From positions 254,732-318,731 of the forward strand of contig JAIBAY010000001.1 in assembly GCA_019694975.1 (NCBI GenBank): 64,000 bases of DNA. Reading direction: 5' to 3'. Position numbers and translations under genes: made by a program. Positions 28,588-38,144 of this stretch are shown here, piece by piece (position 1 is the first letter of the stretch; the number at the start of each line of letters is the position of its first letter). The notes beneath the pieces were generated by a model. The model had not been told where the DNA came from. It was given only the letters and a program-made list of their open reading frames with translations, and searched no databases. This DNA comes from Chitinophagales bacterium. Lineage in GTDB: Bacteria; Bacteroidota; Bacteroidia; Chitinophagales; UBA10324.

Positions 28588-28595
28588 TATTATTG
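28588..28595 (+). promoter_or_regulatory. Possible -7 box (TATTATTG) for susC
   Basis: TATTATTG is one base off TAnnTTTG and lies 32 bases before the susC start. No TTG is found at the right distance. SusC promoters are often regulated, so a weak core would not be surprising. Confidence 0.3.
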
Positions 28596-28627
28596 TACCG
28601 TCTAAAAAAAATAAATCCAACCTGCTC

Positions 28628-31600
28628 ATGAAAAAATTATTTACAAGCATTCCTTTACTGATTGCCTTTTTTGTAAGCCTCTGCCCGCTTGGCGTGCTTG
28701 CACAAAATGGCTCTGTTAAGGGAAAGGTGATTGATGAAAAATCCGAGCCTGTTTCTTATGCCACTGTACAACTAAAAGGTACTGCTTATGGCGCCAATAC
28801 GGATGATGACGGAATGTATGAGATCAGTAACGTACCGATTGGTTCTTACACGCTCGAGATCAGCTATGTCGGATATTCCACCTTCGACCAGGCTGTTCAG
28901 GTTACTGCCGGCAGCACGGTGCTGAACATTCAGCTAAAAACGGATTACCTCTCGCTCAATGAGGTAGTGGTGGTAGGTTACGGTACCAAACAGGTGAAAG
29001 ACCTGACAGGCTCCGTTACTTCTGTTTCAGCCAAAGATTTTGATAAAGGTGCTGTTGCTTCACCGGAACAACTCATCACCGGAAAAGTGGCAGGCATCCA
29101 GATCACCTCCAGCGGTGGTGCACCGGGCGCCAGCAGCACTATCAAGGTAAGGGGCGGGTCTTCTTTGAATGCCAGCAACGATCCGCTGATTGTGATTGAT
29201 GGTGTACCTGTTGACAACAATGGCGTTTCGGGTTCGGCCAATGCACTGAATCTTATTAATCCCAACGATATTGAAAATATCACGGTGCTGAAAGATGCTT
29301 CGGCTGCTGCCATCTATGGATCCAGAGCTGCCAATGGTGTAATTATCATCACCACCAAAAAAGGCTCAGGTAATGCTAAGCTCGGTGTGGAGTATAATTC
29401 TACCACTTCTTTGTCGGCCATCTCTGAATACGTAAATTCCGAAACTGCTGATGGCTTACGTGCACTCATTGACTCTGCCGGAAACTCCAAGCAAAAAGCA
29501 CTGGTAGGAACGAGCACTACCGATTGGCAGAAAGAGATCTATCGCGCTCCGGTTAGCATGGATAATAATCTGTCATTTTATGGCGGAATCAAAAACCTCC
29601 CCTACCGCTTTACTATTGGCTATCTGAACAGCCAGGGTATTTTAAAACGTTCGGAGTTGGAAAGAACCAGTTTGGGACTTAACATGTCACCCTCTTTCCT
29701 CGACGACTACCTGAAGGTGGAGCTTAACGCCAAATTTGCATACACCTATAATTTCTTTGCTAACCAGAATGCCATCGGTTCAGCAGTGCAGTTCGATCCT
29801 ACTCAAAGCATCTATTCCGGCAATGATACCTATGGTGGCTATTTTGAATGGCTTGATGCAGCAGGTAAACCAAATACCTTAGCCCCGAAAAATCCCTTAG
29901 GGCTGATTTATCAGAAAGATGACAAGAGTAATGTTTACCGTTTCCTCGGTAATGCAAGATTTGAATATAAGATGCATTTCCTTCCCGAGTTGAAGGCTAG
30001 CCTCAACCTCGGTACCGATATTTCGCGCAGCAACGGAACAGTGTATGTTCCATATGAGGCAGCTTCCGATTTCACCCGTAAAGGTGTCAACACCCAATAC
30101 GATCAGAAGAAAGACAATAAGTTGCTTGAATTCTATCTTAACTACAATAAAGATCTTGATGGCATACACAGCAAGATTGATGTAACAGGTGGTTATTCCT
30201 ACCAGGATTGGCTTCGTGCAAGTCCTATCACACCCTTTGTTGATTCAGCCGGTGTTGAACACGGCTACCCGGATGTGAATGCTTTGGGTGATACCATAGC
30301 GGTGGGTGGTGTTCCTTTCAAAACACAAAACACGCTTATTTCCTTCTATGGAAGGTTAAATTACACTTTCATGGATCGTTACCTGCTTACTGCAACCTTG
30401 CGCGATGATGGTTCTTCCCGTTTCGGCCCTGATAACCGATGGGGTTTGTTTCCATCTGTAGCACTCGCCTGGCGCATCAGTGATGAATCATTCCTGAAAA
30501 ACGTAGAAGCCATCTCGAACCTTAAGATAAGACTCGGATACGGTGTAACCGGACAGCAGGATCTGCCGCCAACGCTTTCTGACTACCCATATATTGCCAA
30601 CTATCAGCCCGGTGAAAGCACCGCACAGTATCAGTTTGGAAATGAATTTTATCCGGTGCTGCGGCCTGACGGGTATGATGCCAATATCAAATGGGAGGAA
30701 ACAGCCACGTACAACGTTGGCCTCGACTTCGGCTTCGCAAACGGAAGAATCAGCGGTACACTTGATTTCTATAAGAAACTCACCACAGATCTGCTGGCCG
30801 TTATTCCGGTAGCAGCCGGTACCAACTTCACCAATAATATTCTCACGAATGTGGGCAGCCTGGAAAATCAGGGCGTAGAAGTTACACTCGACCTGGTACT
30901 TGTTGACAATACCAATTTTACCTGGGAACTCGGAGGCAACGTAACGTATAATCACAATGAGATTACCAAACTCACCAAGGTGCAGGATCCCGATGACGTT
31001 GGAATTCTTGTTGGCAATATCTCCGGCGGTGTAGGCAATACCATTCAGGTACATACGGTGGGCTACCCGACCAATTCATTTTATGTTTACCAGCAAATCT
31101 ATGATTCCGTGGAAACCGACAAACCACTGGAAGGGCAGTATGCGGATCTGAATGGCGACGGCAAGATCACCCCGGATGACCGTTATCGTTATGAGAAGCC
31201 GGCACCGGATGTATTTGCAGGATTGTATTCGAATTTCACTTACAAAAACTGGTTCGCCGGGTTCGCCATGCGGGGCAGCTTTGGCAACTTCATGTATAAT
31301 AACGTGAGTTCACAATATGCCAACTTCCAGAATATTGATGGTTCAAAAAATTACCTGAGCAATCTAACTACGGATTACTACAGCACAGAGTTTGTTAAGC
31401 CGCAGTACCTGTCAGACTATTATGTAACAGATGCATCATTTATCCGCATGGATAACATCAATATAGGTTACAATTTCAGGGATATCATGAACGGCAAGAC
31501 ATCCCTGAAGGTCTCCGCCATTGTTCAGAATGTTTTTGTAATTTCGGATTATACGGGGCTTGATCCTGAAATTTCGGGAGGAATAGATAACAACATTTAC

Positions 31601-31645
31601 CCGCGCCCCAGGATTTTCTCCATTAACTTAAGCCTTAACCTTTAA
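28628..31645 (+). CDS. SusC/RagA family TonB-dependent outer-membrane transporter
   Basis: The 1005-residue protein has a signal peptide 1-25, a CarboxypepD_reg-like domain at about 28-105 (GSVKGKVIDEKSEPVSYATV), the TonB-box region EVVVVGYGTKQ near 112-122, and a plug at about 125-235 (DPLIVIDGVPVD ... AAIYGSRAANGVIIITTKKG). A 22-strand-type beta-barrel runs to the C-terminus RIFSINLSLNL. It imports oligosaccharides over the outer membrane with its SusD partner, using TonB/ExbBD energy. Position next to GH53 and GH2 enzymes points to galacto-oligosaccharides as cargo (inference). It is followed after 11 bp by the susD start, forming one operon ending at the terminator near 33300. Confidence 0.93.
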   Translation: MKKLFTSIPLLIAFFVSLCPLGVLAQNGSVKGKVIDEKSEPVSYATVQLKGTAYGANTDDDGMYEISNVPIGSYTLEISYVGYSTFDQAVQVTAGSTVLNIQLKTDYLSLNEVVVVGYGTKQVKDLTGSVTSVSAKDFDKGAVASPEQLITGKVAGIQITSSGGAPGASSTIKVRGGSSLNASNDPLIVIDGVPVDNNGVSGSANALNLINPNDIENITVLKDASAAAIYGSRAANGVIIITTKKGSGNAKLGVEYNSTTSLSAISEYVNSETADGLRALIDSAGNSKQKALVGTSTTDWQKEIYRAPVSMDNNLSFYGGIKNLPYRFTIGYLNSQGILKRSELERTSLGLNMSPSFLDDYLKVELNAKFAYTYNFFANQNAIGSAVQFDPTQSIYSGNDTYGGYFEWLDAAGKPNTLAPKNPLGLIYQKDDKSNVYRFLGNARFEYKMHFLPELKASLNLGTDISRSNGTVYVPYEAASDFTRKGVNTQYDQKKDNKLLEFYLNYNKDLDGIHSKIDVTGGYSYQDWLRASPITPFVDSAGVEHGYPDVNALGDTIAVGGVPFKTQNTLISFYGRLNYTFMDRYLLTATLRDDGSSRFGPDNRWGLFPSVALAWRISDESFLKNVEAISNLKIRLGYGVTGQQDLPPTLSDYPYIANYQPGESTAQYQFGNEFYPVLRPDGYDANIKWEETATYNVGLDFGFANGRISGTLDFYKKLTTDLLAVIPVAAGTNFTNNILTNVGSLENQGVEVTLDLVLVDNTNFTWELGGNVTYNHNEITKLTKVQDPDDVGILVGNISGGVGNTIQVHTVGYPTNSFYVYQQIYDSVETDKPLEGQYADLNGDGKITPDDRYRYEKPAPDVFAGLYSNFTYKNWFAGFAMRGSFGNFMYNNVSSQYANFQNIDGSKNYLSNLTTDYYSTEFVKPQYLSDYYVTDASFIRMDNINIGYNFRDIMNGKTSLKVSAIVQNVFVISDYTGLDPEISGGIDNNIYPRPRIFSINLSLNL

Positions 31646-31656
31646 AACCTGAAGTG

Positions 31657-33255
31657 ATGAAAACTACATTAGCTAAATTATCCATCTTTGTTTCCATAAT
31701 TGTGCTTTCACTTACTTCATGTCTGAAAGACCTTGATCGCACACCTTTTTACGGATTAAACACCGAGTCGGTGTATGCTGATCCGGATAACTATATCGAA
31801 GTGCTGGCCAAGCTGTACGCAGGTTTCAGCACTACCGGTAATAAAGGACCCGACGGAAAACCTGACATCAGCGGTATAGATGAAGGATTTTCTAACTACG
31901 TTCGTGTATACTGGAACCTGCAGGAGCTGCCAACTGATGAAGCGGTTTGCGGATGGAGCGATCCGGGCATACCTGAGTTGCATGAGATGTCATGGTCTTC
32001 CGATAATGCATGGGTAAAAGGCATGTATTACCGTTTCTATTTCCAGATTCCGCTGTGTAATGAGTTTATCCGCGAATCGTCGGATGAAAAATTAAACGAT
32101 CGTGGTTTTTCTGCTGATGATATCAATAAAATCAAAGGCTACCGGTATGAAGCACGTTTTCTTCGGGCACTTACCTATTATCATGCAATGGATATGTTCG
32201 GCAATGTTCCCTTTGTAACGGAAGATGATGCAACAGGTTCCTTTTTCCCTGAGCAGATCTCCCGGGCCGACCTGTTTCAATATATTGAAAAGGAATTGAA
32301 GGATATCGAAGGCCTTTTACCCAATCCTGATCAGGCTGAGTATGCGAGGGTGAATAATGCTGTTGCCTGGACCTTGCTGGCCAAGATGTACCTTAATGCT
32401 GAAGTATATACCGGCACACCAAGGTATAATGACTGCATCACCTACTGCGATAAAGTATTGAATGCCGGCTATACGCTTCAGCCGAAATACACGGATCTTT
32501 TCCTGGCCGACAACAACCTCTCCAGTGAAATTATTTTCCCGATCACCAGTGATGGTAACTTCACAAAATCATGGGGTGCAACAACCTTCCTGGTACATGC
32601 ACCTGTAGGTGGCAAAATGAAACCCCTTGAATTTGGTATTTCCGGCGGATGGGGCGGTTATCGTGCCACTTCCGCATTTGTGAATCAGTTTCCCGATACA
32701 CTTGACGGCCGCTACCTGTTCTTTACTGACGGACAGAATCTGAGTGTGAATGATACGGTGAACGGAGTGATAAAACTATCAACCACCTTTACAGATGGTT
32801 ATGCCATTGCCAAATGGAGGAATGTAACTTCCGCCGGGGTGATCGGTTCTGATCCGAATGGTACGTTTGTGGATACTGATTTTCCCATGTTCCGCCTGGC
32901 TGACGTTTACCTGATGTATGCCGAAGCAGTGGCCCGTGGCGGTTCCGGCGATCAGGCTAAAGCAGTTAACCTGATCAATGATCTGCGTGTGAGAGCCTAC
33001 GGCAACAGTGAACACAATGTGTCATCCATTGACCTTGATCTTATTTTTACTGAGCGTTCAAGAGAATTATATTGGGAAGGAACACGCCGTACTGACCTCA
33101 TCCGCTTCAAGAAATTCAGTGGTGGCGACTACCTGTGGCCATGGAAAGGAAATGTTGAAAACGGAACATCCGTACCGGCTTACCTCGATCTGTACCCGAT
33201 TCCTGCTTCCGATATCATCGCCAATACGAATCTTAAGCAGAATGAAGGATATTAA
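31657..33255 (+). CDS. SusD/RagB family surface glycan-binding lipoprotein
   Basis: The 532-residue outer-membrane lipoprotein has a signal peptide with lipobox Cys22 (LTSC). SusD-like and RagB domains span nearly all of it: YRYEARFLRALTYYHAMDMFGNVPFV near 155-180 and LYWEGTRRTDLIRF near 475 are hallmark segments. It forms the lid of the SusC transporter and binds glycan at the cell surface. A GTG at 31654 precedes the ATG at 31657 in frame; the ATG gives the standard MKTT start. No SusE/SusF-type gene follows. A terminator lies 20 bp downstream. Confidence 0.93.
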   Translation: MKTTLAKLSIFVSIIVLSLTSCLKDLDRTPFYGLNTESVYADPDNYIEVLAKLYAGFSTTGNKGPDGKPDISGIDEGFSNYVRVYWNLQELPTDEAVCGWSDPGIPELHEMSWSSDNAWVKGMYYRFYFQIPLCNEFIRESSDEKLNDRGFSADDINKIKGYRYEARFLRALTYYHAMDMFGNVPFVTEDDATGSFFPEQISRADLFQYIEKELKDIEGLLPNPDQAEYARVNNAVAWTLLAKMYLNAEVYTGTPRYNDCITYCDKVLNAGYTLQPKYTDLFLADNNLSSEIIFPITSDGNFTKSWGATTFLVHAPVGGKMKPLEFGISGGWGGYRATSAFVNQFPDTLDGRYLFFTDGQNLSVNDTVNGVIKLSTTFTDGYAIAKWRNVTSAGVIGSDPNGTFVDTDFPMFRLADVYLMYAEAVARGGSGDQAKAVNLINDLRVRAYGNSEHNVSSIDLDLIFTERSRELYWEGTRRTDLIRFKKFSGGDYLWPWKGNVENGTSVPAYLDLYPIPASDIIANTNLKQNEGY

Positions 33256-33275
33256 TTCATAACAGCGTTACTGAA

Positions 33276-33307
33276 AGAGCCGGCATGAACAGCCGGCTCT
33301 TTTTTTT
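33276..33307 (+). terminator. Strong rho-independent terminator after susCD
   Basis: A perfect 9-bp stem, AGAGCCGGC (33276-33284) and GCCGGCTCT (33292-33300), encloses a 7-nt loop and is followed by a run of T. It separates susCD from the GH53 gene. Confidence 0.88.
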
Positions 33308-33519
33308 GCCTGCATCACTCCATCGTCTTCCGCTTTAGTACCGATGATGCCTGATGGGCGGCACATTCATCAGCAGTCAAGTGTAACACTTCGAATGGGT
33401 TTGCTCACAGATGAAAAGCTTCACCTGTTGTTTACAGAATTTGATTACCATCCGTATTAATTATATTAACTCCGTTTCACTTGAGTCGGTAACTTTACTT
33501 TCTATTAACGAAATAACTT

Positions 33520-34539
33520 ATGAACCCTCTTCTGCAGTTACTTCTTCCCGTTGGCTTAATTGTTTCATTGCTGATGCCGGTCGCGACACATCAACCAACA
33601 CCGCCTGCAACTAACAAAAGCAAAACCGATATGATACTCGGTGCTGACATTTCCTTTCTGCCGGAGTTAGAAGCAAAGGGCATAAAGTTTACCGTAGATG
33701 GGAAGCAGGATGACGCCATCATGATATTAAAGAAATATGGTTTTAACTACATCAGGTTACGGCTCTTTGCAGACCCGCAAGCCGACAGTGGTTATTCAAA
33801 GGAAGGATATTGCGGATTGCCGCAAACCATCGTTATGGCAAAAAGAATCAAACAGGCAGGGATGAAATGGCTGCTTGATTTTCACTACAGCGATAACTGG
33901 GCTGATCCGCAAAAGCAGTTCAAACCTGATGCATGGAAGCACCTACCCTTCCCCCAACTAACACAAACTGTGCATGATTATACATTCAATGTGATGACTG
34001 TACTGTCCGAAGAAGGGGTTTTGCCGGATATGGTGCAAATAGGAAATGAAATCAATCATGGTATGCTGTGGCCCGAAGGCAGTTTTGAACATCCCGACAG
34101 TCTTGCACTTTTAATTAAGGCTGGAATCGCAGGCGTGAAGGAAGTGGCTCCATCCGTCAAAATTATGCTGCACATTGCGCTGGGTGGACAAAATAAGGAA
34201 TCGATCCAATGGCTGGATGCCATGACGGAGAGAGGTATTCAGTTTGACATAATCGGGGAATCTTACTATCCGCAATGGCATGGCACCATAGCGGAATTGC
34301 AGCAAAACCTGAACGATCTTTCCAGCCGTTATAAACAGGATGTATTAGTGGCGGAATACACACAGCACAAAACAGAAGTGAATGATATTGCATTTAATCT
34401 GCCGGATGGAGAGATGAAGGGCACCTTTATCTGGGAACCCTTAAATACCTGGGAATTTATTTTTGATAAACAGGGCAATGCGATTGATTCATTGTTAAAC
34501 CTTTACCCTGTAATCGCAAAAAAATACAAAGTGCGGTAA
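33520..34539 (+). CDS. GH53 arabinogalactan endo-beta-1,4-galactanase
   Basis: The 339-residue single-domain family 53 endo-galactanase cleaves beta-1,4-galactan (pectic type I arabinogalactan). The catalytic domain spans about 38-335. Landmarks are ADISFLPELEAKG (42-54), RLRLFADP (79-86), LLDFHYSDNWADP (118-130), acid/base Glu177 in QIGNEINHG and nucleophile Glu279 in LVAEYTQ. The N-terminus (1-24) is hydrophobic but has neither a clear lipobox nor a strong positive n-region, so periplasmic export is likely but not sure. It lies 48 bp before the GH2 gene and is probably cotranscribed. The second GH53 at 38145 is a lipoprotein of different layout. Confidence 0.9.
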   Translation: MNPLLQLLLPVGLIVSLLMPVATHQPTPPATNKSKTDMILGADISFLPELEAKGIKFTVDGKQDDAIMILKKYGFNYIRLRLFADPQADSGYSKEGYCGLPQTIVMAKRIKQAGMKWLLDFHYSDNWADPQKQFKPDAWKHLPFPQLTQTVHDYTFNVMTVLSEEGVLPDMVQIGNEINHGMLWPEGSFEHPDSLALLIKAGIAGVKEVAPSVKIMLHIALGGQNKESIQWLDAMTERGIQFDIIGESYYPQWHGTIAELQQNLNDLSSRYKQDVLVAEYTQHKTEVNDIAFNLPDGEMKGTFIWEPLNTWEFIFDKQGNAIDSLLNLYPVIAKKYKVR

Positions 34540-34587
34540 ACAGATCGCACGATTTAACTTCCTTCACACTCCTTCATCTGATACAAA

Positions 34588-37050
34588 ATGATGATCAAAA
34601 AATGCTGCTTCATCCTGTTGTTCACGCTCTGCATCCTGCATACGAATGCACAGCAACAAAGCCGGTCGGTGAAAAATTTTGGCGACGACTGGCGATTTTT
34701 TTTAGGCGACGAAACCACAGCATGGCATTTGAATTACGCTGATGCTTCCTGGCGACTGTTAAACCTGCCACATGACTGGAGCATTGAAGCATCCTTCTCC
34801 GCCAGCCATCCTGCCGGTATTGGTGGCGGAGCGCTTCCCGGAGGTGTTGGATGGTACAGGAAATCATTCCTGGTAAGCAGTGATCTGAAAAGCAAAAATG
34901 TACAGATTGATTTTGACGGTGTGTACCGTTTAAGTGAAGTGTGGATCAATGGCCACCTGCTTGGCAAAAGGCCCAATGGCTATATCTCTTTCCGTTATGA
35001 TCTTACACCATACCTCCACTACGGTGAACAGAAGAATGTGATTGCCGTAAGAGTGGAAAACGGACAACAACCCAATTCGCGATGGTATTCAGGATCCGGC
35101 ATCTACCGTAATGTATGGCTGATCACCACCAATGATCTTTTCGTAGATCAATGGGGAACGTATATCACCACGCCTGAAATAACTGCATCAGCTGCCAAAA
35201 TAACGATCAACATCACGGTGAAGAATGCCGGGAAAAAGAAAGCTGCTACGATCGTAAAAACTTCTTTGTATGATCCGCAGTCGGTATTGGCAGCCACCAT
35301 TGCTTCACCGTTATCCGTTAATCCCGGAGTTAACAAGATCGTTGTTCAGTCATTGCAGGTAAACAATCCATTATTATGGTCTGTCAGTCATCCACAATTG
35401 TATAAAGCAGTCACCCAAATTATCGTCAATGATATTATAACGGATGAATATGTCACACCATTCGGTATCCGGTATTTTAACTTCGATGCAGGCAAAGGAT
35501 TTTTTCTGAATGGCGAACACCTGAAGATCAATGGAGTCTGCCAGCATCACGACCTTGGTGCACTTGGCGCAGCCGTCAATACAAGGGCCATTGAACGGCA
35601 GCTCATCATATTAAAAACCATGGGCTGCAATGCAATTCGTACCGCTCATAATCCGCCTGCACCTGAATTACTGGACCTCTGCGATCAAATGGGTTTCCTG
35701 GTTATGGATGAGGCATTCGATATGTGGAAACGACCCAAAACGACATTCGACTATCACCTGTTCTGGGATGAATGGCATGAAAAAGATTTGAAAGACCAGT
35801 TATTGCGCGACCGGAATCACCCGTCGATAATCGCATGGAGCGTGGGTAATGAAATTCCTGAGCAATCTGCCTATGACTGGAAACCCGGAGTACCCAAAGA
35901 ACAGTTGAAGAAAGACAGCACAGGCATAACCATTTCGAGGGAACTTACCGCCATTGTTAAATCGCTTGATCCAACACGCCCTGTCACTTCCGCAAATGAT
36001 CACACAGATACTTCCAACCTGCTATTGCAATCCGGTGCTTATGACCTGATCTGCTATAACTACCGTCATGCACAATGGGCCGGTGCACAGGATCGCTGGG
36101 GAATGAAATCATTTCTCGCAACCGAGTCAGCATCTGCATTTGAATCGCGTGGCTATTATGAAATGCCCTCCGACAGTATCCGCCGGTGGCCCGAAGACTG
36201 GAACAAACCATTCACCGGAGGAAACCCTGAACACCGTTGTTCTTCCTACGACAATTGCTGCGCCTCCTGGGGTTCTACACATGAAGAATCACTGAAAGAA
36301 TATCTGAAATATGATTTCATCGCCGGCATTTTCATCTGGACAGGCTTCGACTATTTGGGTGAACCGACACCATACGGTTGGCCTTCACGCAGTTCATATT
36401 TTGGAGTGATTGATCTGGCAGGATTTCCAAAAGATGCCTTTTATCTCTATCAGAGCCTATGGACTGACCAACCGGTATTACACCTGTTGCCGCACTGGAA
36501 CTGGAAGGCAGGCGAGGTGATTGATGTATGGGCTTATTACAGCAAGGCTGACGAAGTGGAACTGTACCTGAATGGTAAATCACTGGGAAAGAAAAGCAGG
36601 AACGGTGACACACTCCATGTACAATGGCGCGTGCCGTTTGAAGCAGGCACCTTAAAAGCCGTGTCAAGGAAGAATGGTGCGATCGTATTAAGTGAAGAAG
36701 TGAAAACTGCCGGCATAGCGGCAAAAATTACATTGACGGCTGACAGAAACAGGATTACTGCTGACGGCCAGGATCTTTCATTCGTAACCGCTGAGATCAC
36801 GGATATGAATGGCAACAGGGTTCCCCTTGCCAGTAATGAAGTGTCTTTCCGTATCAGTGGTGAAGGATTTGTTGCAGGCGTTGACAATGGCAGCGAAACA
36901 AGTATGGAACCATTCAAAGCGGAGAAACGGAAAGCGTATGATGCAAAATGCCTGGCCATCATTCAGGCAACTAAGAATGCCGGCAGCATTCAACTCACAG
37001 CCTCTTCACCGGGCCTTGAAAGCGCTTCACTGATGCTTGAATCGCGGTGA
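34588..37050 (+). CDS. GH2 beta-galactosidase, exported
   Basis: The 820-residue glycoside hydrolase family 2 protein has a signal peptide 1-22 (ILHTNAQ), a jelly-roll sugar-binding domain at about 30-185, an Ig-like domain at about 190-295, and a TIM barrel at about 300-590. Acid/base Glu422 lies in WSVGNEIPE and nucleophile Glu513 in LATESAS. C-terminal DUF4982-like and Ig-like (DUF4981/Big) modules follow. It is probably periplasmic, releasing galactose from the galacto-oligosaccharides made by GH53. It converges on galM with only 18 bp between stop codons. Two ATGs in a row at 34588 and 34591 are equally possible starts. Confidence 0.9.
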   Translation: MMIKKCCFILLFTLCILHTNAQQQSRSVKNFGDDWRFFLGDETTAWHLNYADASWRLLNLPHDWSIEASFSASHPAGIGGGALPGGVGWYRKSFLVSSDLKSKNVQIDFDGVYRLSEVWINGHLLGKRPNGYISFRYDLTPYLHYGEQKNVIAVRVENGQQPNSRWYSGSGIYRNVWLITTNDLFVDQWGTYITTPEITASAAKITINITVKNAGKKKAATIVKTSLYDPQSVLAATIASPLSVNPGVNKIVVQSLQVNNPLLWSVSHPQLYKAVTQIIVNDIITDEYVTPFGIRYFNFDAGKGFFLNGEHLKINGVCQHHDLGALGAAVNTRAIERQLIILKTMGCNAIRTAHNPPAPELLDLCDQMGFLVMDEAFDMWKRPKTTFDYHLFWDEWHEKDLKDQLLRDRNHPSIIAWSVGNEIPEQSAYDWKPGVPKEQLKKDSTGITISRELTAIVKSLDPTRPVTSANDHTDTSNLLLQSGAYDLICYNYRHAQWAGAQDRWGMKSFLATESASAFESRGYYEMPSDSIRRWPEDWNKPFTGGNPEHRCSSYDNCCASWGSTHEESLKEYLKYDFIAGIFIWTGFDYLGEPTPYGWPSRSSYFGVIDLAGFPKDAFYLYQSLWTDQPVLHLLPHWNWKAGEVIDVWAYYSKADEVELYLNGKSLGKKSRNGDTLHVQWRVPFEAGTLKAVSRKNGAIVLSEEVKTAGIAAKITLTADRNRITADGQDLSFVTAEITDMNGNRVPLASNEVSFRISGEGFVAGVDNGSETSMEPFKAEKRKAYDAKCLAIIQATKNAGSIQLTASSPGLESASLMLESR

Positions 37051-37068
37051 TGTTTACAAGGGTATTGT

Positions 37069-38118
37069 TCAATCCTCTGCATTAAGAAACTTAAAAACAG
37101 TAGTTGACCGGTAGACTTCTCCGGGCTTTAATATAGTGCCCGCAAAATTCGGATGATTGGGTGCATCGGGAAAGAAACCGGTTTCCAGCGCAATGGCACC
37201 ATGCTTTTCAAATGGTATCTCATCATCATTGCGCAGTTGACCATTCCAGAAATTCGCCGTGTAGATATGTATGCCGGGCTGATCTGTCAACACCTTCATT
37301 TTTCTTCCCGAAATATTTTCAGTTAATTCAGCTGCCGGTATCAAGCTTCCATTGTAGTTACGGATTACAAATGTATGATCAATGCCATTTTCATCACGCA
37401 ATAAACGCAGGCCTTCGCCAATTTCCTTCGCTGTGCCAAAATCCAGTGCTCCATCCTGTAATGCCTGCAATACTCCTGTTGGAACCTGATGCTTGTCGCG
37501 CTGTAAACAAAATGCTGCATTGAGCTTCAGCAGGTGACGGTGTATAGTAAGCGATTGAAATGCCGACAGGTTGAAATAGGCATGATTGGTCAGATTTACA
37601 ATCGTAGCCTTATCAGTAGTGGCCGTGTATTGCAGGTGCAGTTCATTCGCAGTGGTTAGCGTAAAGGCGGCTGTTACCTGCAATGTACCGGGATAGCCTT
37701 CTTCACCATTTTTGGAAACATATCCAAAACGCACACCTATCCTGTCTTCTTCTTCAATAGTGTTGATCACGTGCCAGGCCTTTTTATCAAAGCCGTAATG
37801 ACCACCATGCAGATGATTGGGCGGTTCATTTACAGAAAGCTGATACGTTCTCCCGTCAATAGCAAACTTTCCGCCTGCAATCCTGTTGGCAAACCGGCCG
37901 ATTGTGCAACCGAGGTATGGATGAGGTTGCATATATTTTTCAGTGGAGTGAAAACCCGCCACCACATTTTGCCGGACTCCCAAACGGTCAGGCACCTCAA
38001 CAGACATGATGGTGGCGCCGTAGCTCAGTATATCAACTTTCATCCAGCCATTACTCAGCTGAAACTGAAAAATTTTTTCATCATGAAAATTGCCTGCCGA
38101 TATTTTGGAGAGTTGCAA
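37069..38118 (-). CDS. galM: Aldose 1-epimerase (galactose mutarotase)
   Basis: The 349-residue GalM family enzyme interconverts beta- and alpha-D-galactose, feeding galactokinase. Sugar-binding and catalytic landmarks are NHLHGGHYGFDKKAW (101-115), His179 in LTNHAYFNL and the Glu in ALETGFFPDAPNHP near 317. No signal peptide is seen, so it is cytoplasmic. It lies 26 bp downstream of the lipoprotein GH53 gene on the same strand, forming a two-gene operon divergent from galK-galT. Confidence 0.92.
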   Translation of the reverse strand: MQLSKISAGNFHDEKIFQFQLSNGWMKVDILSYGATIMSVEVPDRLGVRQNVVAGFHSTEKYMQPHPYLGCTIGRFANRIAGGKFAIDGRTYQLSVNEPPNHLHGGHYGFDKKAWHVINTIEEEDRIGVRFGYVSKNGEEGYPGTLQVTAAFTLTTANELHLQYTATTDKATIVNLTNHAYFNLSAFQSLTIHRHLLKLNAAFCLQRDKHQVPTGVLQALQDGALDFGTAKEIGEGLRLLRDENGIDHTFVIRNYNGSLIPAAELTENISGRKMKVLTDQPGIHIYTANFWNGQLRNDDEIPFEKHGAIALETGFFPDAPNHPNFAGTILKPGEVYRSTTVFKFLNAED

Positions 38119-38144
38119 TGACGATTTAAGGATATGAGATGGAG